A model generated the notes under the pieces. It saw only the letters and a list, made by a program, of their open reading frames with translations, was not told the DNA's origin and did no database searches. The position numbers and the translations under genes are program-made. 64,000 nt of DNA from CAIZGX01 sp046048875 (GTDB lineage: Bacteria; Bacteroidota; Bacteroidia; Flavobacteriales_D; Sanyastnellaceae): assembly GCA_046048875.1 (NCBI GenBank), contig JBJOFG010000006.1, forward strand, positions 110,586 to 174,585, read 5' to 3'. Shown piece by piece: positions 43,009-52,139 of the stretch (position 1 is its first letter; each line of letters begins with the position of its first letter).

Positions 43009-43314
43009 ATGGCTCAAAAGATTAGAATCAAGTTAAAGTCCTACGATCACAACTTAGTAGATAAGTCTGCTGAGAAAATTGTGAAGACAGTTAAGTCGAC
43101 CGGGGCAGTGGTAAACGGACCAATTCCGTTACCAACACACAAGCGTATTTACACTGTTCTTCGTTCACCACACGTGAATAAGAAGGCACGTGAGCAGTTC
43201 GAATTGAACTCATACAAGCGCTTGCTAGATATTTACAGTTCTTCTTCGAAAACTGTAGATGCATTAATGAAGCTAGAATTGCCTAGCGGAGTAGAAGTAG
43301 AAATCAAAGTTTAA
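43009..43314 (+). CDS. rpsJ: Ribosomal protein S10
   Basis: 101 residues. The loop sequence VVNGPIPLPTHKRIYTVLRS is diagnostic. S10 sits in the small-subunit head and also works in NusB-NusE antitermination. It opens the S10 part of the superoperon, 14 bases after fusA. Confidence 0.98.
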   Translation: MAQKIRIKLKSYDHNLVDKSAEKIVKTVKSTGAVVNGPIPLPTHKRIYTVLRSPHVNKKAREQFELNSYKRLLDIYSSSSKTVDALMKLELPSGVEVEIKV

Positions 43315-43333
43315 CAATTAAATACACAGACAC

Positions 43334-43954
43334 ATGCCAGGCATAATTGGTAAAAAAATCGGTATGACTAGCGTCTACAGTGCCGCTGGGAAAAACATCC
43401 CATGCACAGTGATAGAAGCTGGTCCATGTGTAGTGACCCAAGTTAGAACCTTGGAAAAGGACGGTTATACCGCTGTTCAGCTCGCATACGGCGAAAAGAA
43501 GGAAAAAAACACCTCTAAGCCAATGCAAGGTCACTTCAAGAAAGCAGGAACAACTCCAAAGCGTTTCATCGCTGAGTTCCACGACTTCGAAACAGAGAAA
43601 AACTTAGGTGATGTTGTAACAATCACTGAGTTGTTCACCGAAGGCGAGAACGTTGACGTGATCGGTACCTCTAAAGGAAAAGGATTCCAAGGTGTTGTAA
43701 AGCGCCACGGATTTAGCGGGGTAGGAGAAAGCACACACGGACAACACAACCGTTTACGTGCACCAGGATCGTTAGGAGCATCATCTGATCCATCACGTGT
43801 ATTCAAGGGAATGCGCATGGCAGGTCGTACAGGTGGAAACCAACGCACCTTGCAAAATTTAGAGGTAATTAAGGTATTGGCTGATGAGAATTTGATTCTT
43901 GTTAAAGGTGCAATCCCTGGTTACAATGGTTCAACCGTTTATATCGTGAAGTAA
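43334..43954 (+). CDS. rplC: Ribosomal protein L3
   Basis: 206 residues starting MPGIIGKKIGMTSVYSAAGK. The extension GQHNRLRAPGSLGASSDPSR reaches toward the peptidyl transferase centre, and FKGMRMAGRTGG follows. L3 is an early assembly protein of the large subunit. Confidence 0.98.
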   Translation: MPGIIGKKIGMTSVYSAAGKNIPCTVIEAGPCVVTQVRTLEKDGYTAVQLAYGEKKEKNTSKPMQGHFKKAGTTPKRFIAEFHDFETEKNLGDVVTITELFTEGENVDVIGTSKGKGFQGVVKRHGFSGVGESTHGQHNRLRAPGSLGASSDPSRVFKGMRMAGRTGGNQRTLQNLEVIKVLADENLILVKGAIPGYNGSTVYIVK

Positions 43955-43955
43955 T

Positions 43956-44585
43956 ATGAAACTGGATATATTCAACATACAAGGTCAAAAGACGGGAAAT
44001 TCCGTTGAACTTGACGCAGAAGTATTCGGAATCGAACCGAATGATCACGCGATCTACTTAGATGTTAAGCGTTACTTAGCTGCTCAACGCACAGGTACGC
44101 ACAAGACTAAGCACAGAGGTGAGATCCACGGTTCTACGAAGAAATTACACAAGCAAAAAGGTACTGGTGGCTCTCGTAAGGGTAGTGCAAAGAATCCGTT
44201 GTTCCGTCAAGGGGGTAGCGTTTTCGGACCACGTCCAAGAGCATACGACATCAAAGTAAACAGAAGCACAACTCGTTTAGCTCGCGCTTCAGCTTTAAGC
44301 TATAAAGCAAAAGAGAACGGAATTGTTTTAGTGGATGCTTTGTCTTTCGATAAACCAAAAACAAGTGAATTCGTTAATGTATTAAAGAACCTTTCTTTAA
44401 ACAGCCGCAAGTCACTTATCCTTATCCCAGAAAGAAACGACAGTCTTTACTTAAGCTCTCGTAACATTCAAGGAGCTAACGTGCAAATCGCTAGCATGGT
44501 GAACACTTACGATATTATGAACAGCCATCAAGTTGTTTTCGTAGGTAACGCACACGAATTGGTAACTAACATTCTTAAAAAATAA
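43956..44585 (+). CDS. rplD: Ribosomal protein L4
   Basis: 209 residues, one base after rplC. The extended loop that lines the exit tunnel is visible as HRGEIHGSTKKLHKQKGTGG followed by SRKGSAKNPLFRQGGSVFGP. In some bacteria L4 also represses its own operon; nothing in the leader shows that here. Confidence 0.97.
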   Translation: MKLDIFNIQGQKTGNSVELDAEVFGIEPNDHAIYLDVKRYLAAQRTGTHKTKHRGEIHGSTKKLHKQKGTGGSRKGSAKNPLFRQGGSVFGPRPRAYDIKVNRSTTRLARASALSYKAKENGIVLVDALSFDKPKTSEFVNVLKNLSLNSRKSLILIPERNDSLYLSSRNIQGANVQIASMVNTYDIMNSHQVVFVGNAHELVTNILKK

Positions 44586-44590
44586 CTGTC

Positions 44591-44884
44591 ATGAGCGAAA
44601 TCCTTATTCGACCATTGGTTACGGAGAAAATGACCGCAATCCAAGAAAAGCAAGGCAAGTACGGCTTCGTGGTAGCATTGAACGCTAACAAGATTGAAAT
44701 CAAGAAAGCGATCGAGAAGAACTACGGTGTGACAGTTATGCAAATCAACACCCTTCGTTACGACGGAAAGAATAAATTCCGTTATACAAAGGCAGGAATT
44801 GTTTCTGGAAGAAGCGCAAGCTACAAGAAAGCTATCGTGAAGTTGGCTGCAGGTGAAACAATTGATTTTTATTCTAACATCTAA
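44591..44884 (+). CDS. rplW: Ribosomal protein L23
   Basis: 97 residues. ILIRPLVTEKMTAIQEKQGK is the usual start, and NKIEIKKAIEKNYGVTVMQI the conserved core. It lies at the tunnel exit and docks trigger factor and the signal recognition particle. Confidence 0.97.
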   Translation: MSEILIRPLVTEKMTAIQEKQGKYGFVVALNANKIEIKKAIEKNYGVTVMQINTLRYDGKNKFRYTKAGIVSGRSASYKKAIVKLAAGETIDFYSNI

Positions 44885-44895
44885 CAGAAGAGGAA

Positions 44896-45720
44896 ATGGG
44901 CATTAAGAAATTAAATCCGGTAACTCCAGGTACTCGCTTCAAAGTGGCTTCCACTTTCGAAGAGTTGACTACCGACCGTCCATACAAGCCTTTAGTGGTA
45001 ACATTAAAGAAGACTGGTGGACGTAACAACCAAGGAAAGCGCACAATGCGTATGATTGGTGGTGGTCACAAGCGTAACTACCGTCTTATCGACTTCAAAA
45101 GAGACAAACACGGTATCGAGTGTACTGTGATGACTATCGAATACGATCCAAACCGTTCAGCACGTATCGCTCTTGTAGAATACGCTGATGGAGAAAAGCG
45201 TTACATCATTGCACCTGCTGGATTAGCAGTTGGAATGAAGCTTTCAAGCGGTACAGGAAGCGCACCTGAAGTTGGAAACGCAATGATGTTGAGTGAGATT
45301 CCTTTGGGAACTGTTATTCACAACATTGAAATGCGTCCAGGCAAAGGTGGATCTTTAGCAAGAAGCGCTGGTTCATACGCACAATTAAGTGCTCGTGACG
45401 GTGAGTATGCTATCATTACTCTTCCTTCAGGCGAAACACGTAAGGTTTTGGCAAAATGTATTGCTACCATCGGAACTGTTTCAAACGGAGAGCACAACTT
45501 GACTCGTTCAGGTAAGGCAGGAAGAAGCCGTTGGTTAGGTCGTCGTCCACGTGTACGTGGTGTTGCAATGAATCCAGTGGATCACCCAATGGGTGGTGGT
45601 GAAGGACGTCAGTCTGGAGGTATCCCAAGATCACGCAAAGGAACACCTGCTAAAGGATTAAAGACGCGCAAAAGCAAAAAGCCGTCAAGTAAATTTATCA
45701 TTGAACGTAGAAAGAAATAA
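44896..45720 (+). CDS. rplB: Ribosomal protein L2
   Basis: 274 residues. The peptidyl-transferase-proximal loop NPVDHPMGGGEGRQSGG with its conserved histidine is intact, as is GGRNNQGKRTMRMIGGGHKR near the start. It bridges the subunits and supports peptide bond formation. Confidence 0.98.
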   Translation: MGIKKLNPVTPGTRFKVASTFEELTTDRPYKPLVVTLKKTGGRNNQGKRTMRMIGGGHKRNYRLIDFKRDKHGIECTVMTIEYDPNRSARIALVEYADGEKRYIIAPAGLAVGMKLSSGTGSAPEVGNAMMLSEIPLGTVIHNIEMRPGKGGSLARSAGSYAQLSARDGEYAIITLPSGETRKVLAKCIATIGTVSNGEHNLTRSGKAGRSRWLGRRPRVRGVAMNPVDHPMGGGEGRQSGGIPRSRKGTPAKGLKTRKSKKPSSKFIIERRKK

Positions 45721-45727
45721 TTGAGAA

Positions 45728-45994
45728 ATGGCTAGGTCACTAAAAAAACCACCTTTTGTACACTACAAGCTTCAAAAGCGTGTAGAAGATGCTCAAGAAA
45801 ACGCGAAAAAAGGCGTAATTAAAACTTGGAGTCGTGCATCAACGATCACCCCAGAATTTGTTGGGTTGACTATCGCGGTACACAATGGTAAGCAATTCAT
45901 TCCTGTATATGTTACAGAGAACATGGTAGGTCACAAACTAGGAGAGTTTTCTCCAACACGTACCTTCCGTGGACACAGTGGAAATAGAAAATAA
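45728..45994 (+). CDS. rpsS: Ribosomal protein S19
   Basis: 88 residues starting MARSLKKPPFVHYKLQKRVE. The conserved segments TWSRASTITPEFVGLTIAVH and MVGHKLGEFSPTRTFRGHSG are present. It forms the head of the small subunit with S13. Confidence 0.97.
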   Translation: MARSLKKPPFVHYKLQKRVEDAQENAKKGVIKTWSRASTITPEFVGLTIAVHNGKQFIPVYVTENMVGHKLGEFSPTRTFRGHSGNRK

Positions 45995-46023
45995 CGAACA
46001 ATCCCGATAAACACAGATAAACT

Positions 46024-46416
46024 ATGGGAGCTCGCAAAAGAGAAATGGCCAACGCGATTAAAGAGCAGATGAAAAAGACTGCGATCGCGAAATTGAATGA
46101 TTTTCCAACCTCACCACGTAAAATGCGTTTGGTTGCAGATGTTATTCGTGGAAAAGAAGTGGGTGCTGCTTTAAACATTTTAAAGTTCACTCGTACAGCT
46201 AACGCGTTACCAATGGAAAAGCTTTTACGCTCTGCTATTGCTAACTGGCAAGCGAAAAACGAAGGAAGCGACATCGCTGAATCTAATGTAATTGTGAAAG
46301 AAATTCGTGTAGACGTTTCTCGCACTTTGAAAAGAATCAGTCCAGCTCCTCAAGGTAGAGCACACCGCATTCGCAAGCGTAGCAACCACGTGACAATCAT
46401 TCTCGATAAAAAATAA
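46024..46416 (+). CDS. rplV: Ribosomal protein L22
   Basis: 130 residues with the core LNDFPTSPRKMRLVADVIRG and the tunnel-lining hairpin VSRTLKRISPAPQGRAHRIR. A second in-frame ATG at residue 8 exists, but the longer N-terminus MGARKREMANAIKEQ resembles other Bacteroidota L22 proteins. Confidence 0.97.
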   Translation: MGARKREMANAIKEQMKKTAIAKLNDFPTSPRKMRLVADVIRGKEVGAALNILKFTRTANALPMEKLLRSAIANWQAKNEGSDIAESNVIVKEIRVDVSRTLKRISPAPQGRAHRIRKRSNHVTIILDKK

Positions 46417-46434
46417 TTAAAAGAGACAAAAGAA

Positions 46435-47154
46435 ATGGGACAAAAGTGTAACCCAATAGGCCTTCGTTTAGGTTTCATCAAAGGATGGGACAGCAATTGG
46501 TTTGGTGGAAAAAACTACGGAGAAAAAATCGTTGAAGACGATAAAATCCGCAAATACTTGATGGCGCGTTTGAAGAAAGCGTCTGTATCGAAAATTATCA
46601 TCGAGCGTACGTTGAAGTTGGTAACCGTTACTATCAACACAGCACGTCCAGGTGTAATCATCGGAAAACAAGGTTCTGAAGTAGATAAGTTGAAAGAAGA
46701 GTTGAAGAAGCTTACCGGTAAGGATGCTCAAATCAACATCTTTGAGATCAAGCGCCCAGAAATCGATGCTCGTCTAGTAGCAGAAGGTATCTGTCGTCAA
46801 ATCGAAGGACGTATCTCTTACAGAAGAGCAACGAAGATGGCAATCAGTTCAGCCATGAAGTTGGGTGCTGAAGGTATCAAGGTAACAATCTCCGGTCGTG
46901 TAAACGGAGCAGAGATTGCGAGAAGCGAGACCTACAAAGAAGGTCGTACTCCTTTGCACACTCTTCGCGCAGATATCGACTACCATCATGCAGAAGCTCA
47001 CACCAGCTACGGTCGTATTGGTTTGAAAGTATGGATTTGTCGTGGTGAAGTTTTCGGAAAGCGTGATCTTTCTCCAAACTTCGGACAAGCTGCTCAACAA
47101 CAAAAGCGCCCAGCTAACGCCGGTGGAAACGATCGCCGCGGAGGAAGAAGATAA
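46435..47154 (+). CDS. rpsC: Ribosomal protein S3
   Basis: 239 residues starting MGQKCNPIGLRLGFIKGWDS. The KH domain motif RPGVIIGKQGSEVDKLKEEL and the C-terminal SYGRIGLKVWICRGEVFGKR are clear. It lines the mRNA entry tunnel and has helicase activity with S4. It has a basic Gly/Arg-rich tail. Confidence 0.98.
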   Translation: MGQKCNPIGLRLGFIKGWDSNWFGGKNYGEKIVEDDKIRKYLMARLKKASVSKIIIERTLKLVTVTINTARPGVIIGKQGSEVDKLKEELKKLTGKDAQINIFEIKRPEIDARLVAEGICRQIEGRISYRRATKMAISSAMKLGAEGIKVTISGRVNGAEIARSETYKEGRTPLHTLRADIDYHHAEAHTSYGRIGLKVWICRGEVFGKRDLSPNFGQAAQQQKRPANAGGNDRRGGRR

Positions 47155-47172
47155 TATTAAAACATTACGATT

Positions 47173-47592
47173 ATGTTACAGCCCAAAAGGACCAAATATA
47201 GAAAGCAACAGAAAGGCAAAATCAAAGGAATTGCCTACAGAGGATCGCAATTGGCTTTCGGTAGCTTCGCTATCAAAACCATGGACGAAGGATTCATCAC
47301 TTCACGTCAACTTGAAGCAGCGCGTGTAGCTTTAACACGTTTCATGAAGCGTGAAGGTAAAGTATGGATTCGTATTTTCCCAGATAAGCCTATCACAGCC
47401 AAGCCAGCCGAGGTACGTATGGGTAAAGGTAAAGGAGCTCCTGATCATTGGGTAGCAGTTGTTAAGCCAGGAAGAATTTTATTCGAAGCAGAAGGTGTAT
47501 CTTTGGAGACTGCGCAAGAGGCTTTAAGATTGGCAGCACAAAAATTACCTTGCCGCACTAAATTTATTGTTCGTCCAGATTATACCGAATAA
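47173..47592 (+). CDS. rplP: Ribosomal protein L16
   Basis: 139 residues. MLQPKRTKYRKQQKGKIKGI is typical, and the loop with the hydroxylatable arginine region reads AEVRMGKGKGAPDHWVAVVK. It helps place tRNA acceptor ends in the A site. Confidence 0.98.
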   Translation: MLQPKRTKYRKQQKGKIKGIAYRGSQLAFGSFAIKTMDEGFITSRQLEAARVALTRFMKREGKVWIRIFPDKPITAKPAEVRMGKGKGAPDHWVAVVKPGRILFEAEGVSLETAQEALRLAAQKLPCRTKFIVRPDYTE

Positions 47593-47596
47593 GAAC

Positions 47597-47791
47597 ATGA
47601 AAGCATCAGAATACAGAAATATGACCATTGAAGACTTGAATGCTCAAGTCATGGAGAAAAAAGCAGAACTTGCAAAGATGTCGTTTAACCACACCGTTGC
47701 AGGAACAGAAAATCCAATGGTTTTGCGTGCGAAGCGCCGCGAAATTGCGCGAATTCACACGGTTATCAACGAAATGAAAAACAACCGTTAA
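47597..47791 (+). CDS. rpmC: Ribosomal protein L29
   Basis: 64 residues from the ATG at 47597, four bases after rplP; a longer frame from 47567 would run into rplP and is rejected. The helical pair MTIEDLNAQVMEKKAELAKM and VLRAKRREIARIHTVINEMK is typical. It sits near the tunnel exit next to L23. Confidence 0.95.
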   Translation: MKASEYRNMTIEDLNAQVMEKKAELAKMSFNHTVAGTENPMVLRAKRREIARIHTVINEMKNNR

Positions 47792-47804
47792 TCCTACTCA
47801 AGCA

Positions 47805-48059
47805 ATGGAAAGGAACCTAAGAAAAGAAAGAACTGGTACTGTTACATCTAACAAGATGGACAAGAGCATCGTTGTTTCAGTTGAAATGAAAATCATGCAC
47901 CCGAAGTACGGTAAGTTCGTGAAGCAAACGAAGAAATTCATGGCTCATGACGAAACCGGAGAATGTGGAGTAGGTGACGTAGTTAAAATTATGGAAACTC
48001 GACCAATGAGTAAGCTTAAGCGCTGGAGAATGGTTGAGATAATTGAAAAAGCGAAATAA
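47805..48059 (+). CDS. rpsQ: Ribosomal protein S17
   Basis: 84 residues starting MERNLRKERTGTVTSNKMDK. The OB-fold sequence KYGKFVKQTKKFMAHDETGE and the ending VGDVVKIMETRPMSKLKRWR are diagnostic. It is a primary 16S-binding protein. Confidence 0.97.
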   Translation: MERNLRKERTGTVTSNKMDKSIVVSVEMKIMHPKYGKFVKQTKKFMAHDETGECGVGDVVKIMETRPMSKLKRWRMVEIIEKAK

Positions 48060-48080
48060 TCGAATAAAGATTAGAAGGAT

Positions 48081-48449
48081 ATGATACAGAACGAATCCAG
48101 ACTAAAGGTTGCAGACAACAGCGGAGCGAAAGAAGTGCTCGTAATTCGCGTGTTGGGTGGTACCCGTCGTCGATATGCATCAGTAGGTGACCAAATCGTG
48201 GTTACTGTGAAAGATGCCATGCCAAGCGGCAACGTAAAAAAAGGTGCTGTTTCGAAAGCAGTTATCGTTCGCACGAAAAAAGAAGTTCGTCGCGCAGATG
48301 GTAGCTACATTCGTTTCGATGACAACGCGGTTGTGTTGTTGAATGCACAAGGTGAAATGAGAGGTACCCGTATTTTCGGCCCAGTGGCTCGTGAATTACG
48401 TGAGAAGGACTACATGAAAATTGTGTCTTTGGCACCTGAAGTACTATAA
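48081..48449 (+). CDS. rplN: Ribosomal protein L14
   Basis: 122 residues: MIQNESRLKVADNSGAKEVL at the start and RADGSYIRFDDNAVVLLNAQ in the middle. It forms an intersubunit bridge and contacts L19. This is the first gene of the spc section. Confidence 0.98.
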   Translation: MIQNESRLKVADNSGAKEVLVIRVLGGTRRRYASVGDQIVVTVKDAMPSGNVKKGAVSKAVIVRTKKEVRRADGSYIRFDDNAVVLLNAQGEMRGTRIFGPVARELREKDYMKIVSLAPEVL

Positions 48450-48470
48450 ACGAAGTAAAAAGATAGCGAG

Positions 48471-48788
48471 ATGTTCAAGCGACTCAAAATAAAGAAAGGC
48501 GACATGGTAGTGGTAACTGCCGGTGATCACAAAGGTCAACAAGGACGTGTGATTGCAGTAGATCGCGACAAAGACAGAGTTACAGTTGAAGGGGTAAACA
48601 TGATTTCCCGTCACCGTAAACCTTCTGCACAAAATCCTCAAGGTGGAATCGAAAAGCGCGAAGCTGGATTGCACATCAGTAACGTAATGTTAATTGATGC
48701 TGCTGGAAACGCTACTCGTGTTGGAAAGACACGCGAAGAAGGAAAGTTAGTAAGAATCTCTAAAAAATCAGGGGAGGTAATCAAATGA
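48471..48788 (+). CDS. rplX: Ribosomal protein L24
   Basis: 105 residues with the KOW motif KKGDMVVVTAGDHKGQQGRV, then VEGVNMISRHRKPSAQNPQG. It starts large-subunit assembly. Its stop overlaps the rplE start by four bases, indicating coupled translation. Confidence 0.97.
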   Translation: MFKRLKIKKGDMVVVTAGDHKGQQGRVIAVDRDKDRVTVEGVNMISRHRKPSAQNPQGGIEKREAGLHISNVMLIDAAGNATRVGKTREEGKLVRISKKSGEVIK

Positions 48789-49333
48789 GCTATCAACCAA
48801 GATTAAGAACCAAATACGAAACTGAAGTTAAAGCTAATCTTCAGAAGCGTTTTGAATATTCTTCAAGCATGCAAGTTCCTTGCATCACGAAGATCTGCTT
48901 GAACCAAGGTATTGGTAAAGCAACTGCAGACAAGAAATTAGTAGATGCAGCAGTAGAAGAAATGACATTGATCAGCGGTCAACGCGCAGTGGCAACGTAT
49001 TCTACAAAGGATATCTCTAACTTCAAATTGCGTAAAGGCGTTCCAATCGGAGCAAGAGTAACATTGCGTGGAAATACCATGTATGAATTCTTAGATCGTT
49101 TGATTGCAGTAGCTCTTCCAAGAACTCGTGACTTCCGCGGAGTTAAGGCTTCAGGATTTGACGGACGTGGAAACTTCACTTTCGGAGTAAAAGAGCAAAT
49201 CATTTTCCCAGAGATCGATTTGGAGAAAGTAAAAGCAATCAACGGAATGGACATCACGTTCGTTACGAATGCTAAAACAAACGAAGAGGCAAAAGCTCTT
49301 CTTGAAGAATTCGGATTTCCTTTCGTAAAATAA
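48785..49333 (+). CDS. rplE: Ribosomal protein L5
   Basis: 182 residues. PCITKICLNQGIGKATADKK and the C-terminal ITFVTNAKTNEEAKALLEEF match L5, which binds 5S rRNA in the central protuberance. The ATG lies in an ATGA overlap with rplX. Confidence 0.98.
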   Translation: MSYQPRLRTKYETEVKANLQKRFEYSSSMQVPCITKICLNQGIGKATADKKLVDAAVEEMTLISGQRAVATYSTKDISNFKLRKGVPIGARVTLRGNTMYEFLDRLIAVALPRTRDFRGVKASGFDGRGNFTFGVKEQIIFPEIDLEKVKAINGMDITFVTNAKTNEEAKALLEEFGFPFVK

Positions 49334-49347
49334 TAAGATTAGAAAGA

Positions 49348-49617
49348 ATGGCAAAAGAATCAATGAAAGCCCGCGAGCGTAAGCGCATCGCAATGGTTGA
49401 AAAATATGCTAAGAAGCGCGAAGAGCTTAAAGCAGCAGGTGATTGGGATGCACTTCAAAAACTTCCAAAAAACAGTAGCGCTGTGCGTGTTCACAACCGT
49501 TGCATGTTGACCGGTAAGCCAAGAGGTTATATGCGTCAATTCGGATTATGTCGTAACCAATTCCGCGAATTGGCTCTGAACGGATTAATCCCAGGTGTTA
49601 AAAAAGCAAGTTGGTAA
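49348..49617 (+). CDS. rpsN: Ribosomal protein S14, zinc-free form
   Basis: 89 residues. It is the longer form, and the zinc-binding CxxC pairs of the short S14 are missing; the equivalent stretch reads HNRCMLTGKPRGYMRQFGL. It contacts the A-site side of the small-subunit head. Confidence 0.97.
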   Translation: MAKESMKARERKRIAMVEKYAKKREELKAAGDWDALQKLPKNSSAVRVHNRCMLTGKPRGYMRQFGLCRNQFRELALNGLIPGVKKASW

Positions 49618-49636
49618 TAATTAAGAAAAGAAGAAC

Positions 49637-50032
49637 ATGGTTACTGATCAAATAGCAGATTATTTGACTCGCATTCGAAACGCTCAGAAAGCTCGCCATA
49701 AGGTGGTTGAGATTCCTGCTAGCAATTTGAAGAAGGAAATTACTAAGATCCTTCACGAGTCGGGATATATCTTGAATTTCAAATTCGAAGAAGGTGCTCC
49801 AGGTGTGATTAAAATCGCTTTAAAATACGATTTGAAATCAAAGCAACCTGCAATCTCTAAAATCGATAGAATCTCTTCTCCAGGACACCGTAAATATGCA
49901 GGCGCTGAAGAGTTGCCGCGTGTATTAAACGGACTCGGAATTGCGGTTATGTCTACTTCAAAAGGAGTAATGACAGATAAGAAAGCCCGTCAAGAGAAAG
50001 TAGGCGGAGAAGTATTGTGTTACGTATATTAA
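49637..50032 (+). CDS. rpsH: Ribosomal protein S8
   Basis: 131 residues: VTDQIADYLTRIRNAQKARH at the start and the C-terminal GIAVMSTSKGVMTDKKARQE are typical. It binds the central domain of 16S rRNA. In other bacteria S8 represses the spc operon; no copy of its target structure was looked for here. Confidence 0.97.
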   Translation: MVTDQIADYLTRIRNAQKARHKVVEIPASNLKKEITKILHESGYILNFKFEEGAPGVIKIALKYDLKSKQPAISKIDRISSPGHRKYAGAEELPRVLNGLGIAVMSTSKGVMTDKKARQEKVGGEVLCYVY

Positions 50033-50054
50033 GAACTAGAAAAAAAATTGACCC

Positions 50055-50606
50055 ATGTCAAGAATAGGTAAAAACCCAATTCCATTGCCCAAAGACGTTA
50101 ACGTTGAATTGGTGAATGGTGTTATTAAGGTGAAAGGGCCAAAAGGTGAATTGTCTCAAGAAGTTGATTCTTCAATTACGATTGAAATCGGCGAGACTGA
50201 GATCGTTTGCACTCGCTCAAGCGACCACAAAGATGTTCGTGCAAAGCACGGATTGTACCGCTCGCTAATCAACAACATGATTGTTGGTGTTAGCACAGGC
50301 TGGAAAAAAGATTTAGAAATGATCGGTGTTGGTTACCGTGCAAATGTTGAAGGTCAGAAATTGAACTTGACATTAGGATATAGTCACCCAATCGTGTTCG
50401 AATTACCATCAGAAATCAAAGTTTCGGCGAAGGCAGAAAAAGGGGAGAATCCTCAAATTTCTCTAGAGTCATACGACAAACAACTGATTGGTCAGGTCGC
50501 AGCAAAGATTCGTTCGCTTCGTACTCCGGAGCCATATAAAGGAAAAGGTGTTCGTTACGTTGGTGAGTTTGTTCGCAAGAAAGCGGGTAAGTCAGCAGCT
50601 AAATAA
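50055..50606 (+). CDS. rplF: Ribosomal protein L6
   Basis: 183 residues: MSRIGKNPIPLPKDVNVELV, then VGYRANVEGQKLNLTLGYSH and the ending RTPEPYKGKGVRYVGEFVRK. It lies near the sarcin-ricin loop and helps factor binding. Confidence 0.98.
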   Translation: MSRIGKNPIPLPKDVNVELVNGVIKVKGPKGELSQEVDSSITIEIGETEIVCTRSSDHKDVRAKHGLYRSLINNMIVGVSTGWKKDLEMIGVGYRANVEGQKLNLTLGYSHPIVFELPSEIKVSAKAEKGENPQISLESYDKQLIGQVAAKIRSLRTPEPYKGKGVRYVGEFVRKKAGKSAAK

Positions 50607-50617
50607 TAGATAAGACA

Positions 50618-50971
50618 ATGGCATTTTCAAAAGATTCTCGTAGAGCTAAAATACGCACTCGCATACGTGCTAGAGTGAAAGGTACTGATGTTAAACCACG
50701 TTTGAGTGTGTTTCGCAGTAACAAGCAAATTTATGCTCAAATCATTGATGACAACCAGGGGGTAACTCTTGCGTCTGCTTCATCAAATGTTATGAAAGAA
50801 GCGCAAAACATTGCTAAAATTGAGCAAGCGCGTATCATAGGTAAAACAATTGCTGAGAGAGCTAAAGCAGCAGGTATCGAAGAAGTGGTTTTTGACCGCG
50901 GTGGATATTTGTATCATGGACGTGTAAAATCTTTGGCTGAAGCTGCTCGCGAAGCCGGACTTAAATTTTAA
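50618..50971 (+). CDS. rplR: Ribosomal protein L18
   Basis: 117 residues: RPRLSVFRSNKQ-type core (here KPRLSVFRSNKQIYAQIIDD) and VVFDRGGYLYHGRVKSLAEA. It binds 5S rRNA with L5. Confidence 0.97.
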   Translation: MAFSKDSRRAKIRTRIRARVKGTDVKPRLSVFRSNKQIYAQIIDDNQGVTLASASSNVMKEAQNIAKIEQARIIGKTIAERAKAAGIEEVVFDRGGYLYHGRVKSLAEAAREAGLKF

Positions 50972-50976
50972 TACAA

Positions 50977-51489
50977 ATGCTAGAAGGAAAAGTAGTTCGC
51001 GCTAGCGAAACAGAATTGAAAGATCGTTTAGTAAGCGTTAATCGTGTTACTAAAGTTACCAAAGGTGGTAGAACATTTGGTTTCGCAGCGATCGTTGTTG
51101 TAGGTAATGAAAACGGTGTAGTAGGTCACGGTTTGGGTAAATCCAAAGAAGTCGCTGAAGCGGTTACCAAGGCAATTGAAGATGCTAAAAAAGGTCTTGT
51201 ACGTGTTCCAATCCACAGAGGTACTATCCCTCACGAGATTGCTGGTAAATTCGGAGGTGCTCGTGTTTTCTTGAAGCCTGCTTCATTGGGAACTGGAGTT
51301 ATCGCTGGAGGAGCAATGCGTGCGGTGCTTGAGTCGGCTGGAGTAAAAGACGTTTTGGCTAAATCAAAAGGATCTTCAAACCCACACAACGTAGTAAAAG
51401 CTACAGTTCAAGCACTAGCTGCTCTAAGAACACCACAAGAAGTTGCGCGTATTCGCGGAATTCAATTAGATAAAGTTTTTAACGGATAA
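50977..51489 (+). CDS. rpsE: Ribosomal protein S5
   Basis: 170 residues. VNRVTKVTKGGRTFGFAAIV and VVGNENGVVGHGLGKSKEVA are diagnostic, followed by the second domain KPASLGTGVIAGGAMRAVLE. It supports decoding accuracy and mRNA unwinding. It starts five bases after rplR. Confidence 0.98.
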   Translation: MLEGKVVRASETELKDRLVSVNRVTKVTKGGRTFGFAAIVVVGNENGVVGHGLGKSKEVAEAVTKAIEDAKKGLVRVPIHRGTIPHEIAGKFGGARVFLKPASLGTGVIAGGAMRAVLESAGVKDVLAKSKGSSNPHNVVKATVQALAALRTPQEVARIRGIQLDKVFNG

Positions 51490-51500
51490 TCCATACCATT

Positions 51501-51680
51501 ATGGCGAAAGTTGTTATCACCCAAGTTAAAAGTGCTATTGATCGTCCAAAACGTCAAAAGGCAACCATCGAAGCTTTGGGTATCAAAAAATTAAACGTGT
51601 CAGTAGAAAAAGAATTGACACCAAACATTGAAGGAATGATTCGCGCTGTGAATCACCTTTTGAAAGTGGAATACAAATAA
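51501..51680 (+). CDS. rpmD: Ribosomal protein L30
   Basis: A 59-residue ORF between rpsE and rplO: MAKVVITQVKSAIDRPKRQK, then ATIEALGIKKLNVSVEKELT and MIRAVNHLLKVEYK. This is the usual L30 sequence and its usual place. It is short enough to be missed by length filters. Confidence 0.96.
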   Translation: MAKVVITQVKSAIDRPKRQKATIEALGIKKLNVSVEKELTPNIEGMIRAVNHLLKVEYK

Positions 51681-51692
51681 CGATTAGAAGAG

Positions 51693-52139
51693 ATGAAATT
51701 AAATAACTTAAAGCCAGCTGAAGGTTCAATTAAGGACAGAAAGCGTATCGGTCGTGGTGAAGGTTCTGGTCACGGTGGAACATCTACACGTGGTCACAAA
51801 GGTGCTGGATCACGCTCTGGTAACAAGCGCAAAATTGGTTTCGAAGGTGGTCAAATGCCTCTTCAAAGACGTTTGCCTAAATTCGGTTTCAAGAGTTTGA
51901 ACCGCGTTGAGTACAAAGGAATCAATTTGGATACTTTGCAATTACTTGTAGATAAGCATAACCTTACTGAAGTTACTTTCGATACACTTGTATCGAACGG
52001 TATTTGTAGCAAGAAGGCCCTTGTTAAAGTTATGGGTCGTGGCGAATTAAAAGGAAAATTAAATGTGACAGCACATGCTTTCACAGCCACTGCTAAAGCG
52101 GCTATTGAAGCAATGGGCGGAACTGCAAACGTAATATGA
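51693..52139 (+). CDS. rplO: Ribosomal protein L15
   Basis: 148 residues. The Gly-rich N-terminal tail IGRGEGSGHGGTSTRGHKGA, then SRSGNKRKIGFEGGQMPLQR, is typical. It overlaps the start of secY by four bases (ATGA). Confidence 0.98.
   Translation: MKLNNLKPAEGSIKDRKRIGRGEGSGHGGTSTRGHKGAGSRSGNKRKIGFEGGQMPLQRRLPKFGFKSLNRVEYKGINLDTLQLLVDKHNLTEVTFDTLVSNGICSKKALVKVMGRGELKGKLNVTAHAFTATAKAAIEAMGGTANVI

Noticed and set aside
47567..47596. Longer start for rpmC
   Set aside because: It would overlap the end of rplP and add MFVQIIPNKN, which is foreign to L29; the ATG at 47597 gives the normal length.
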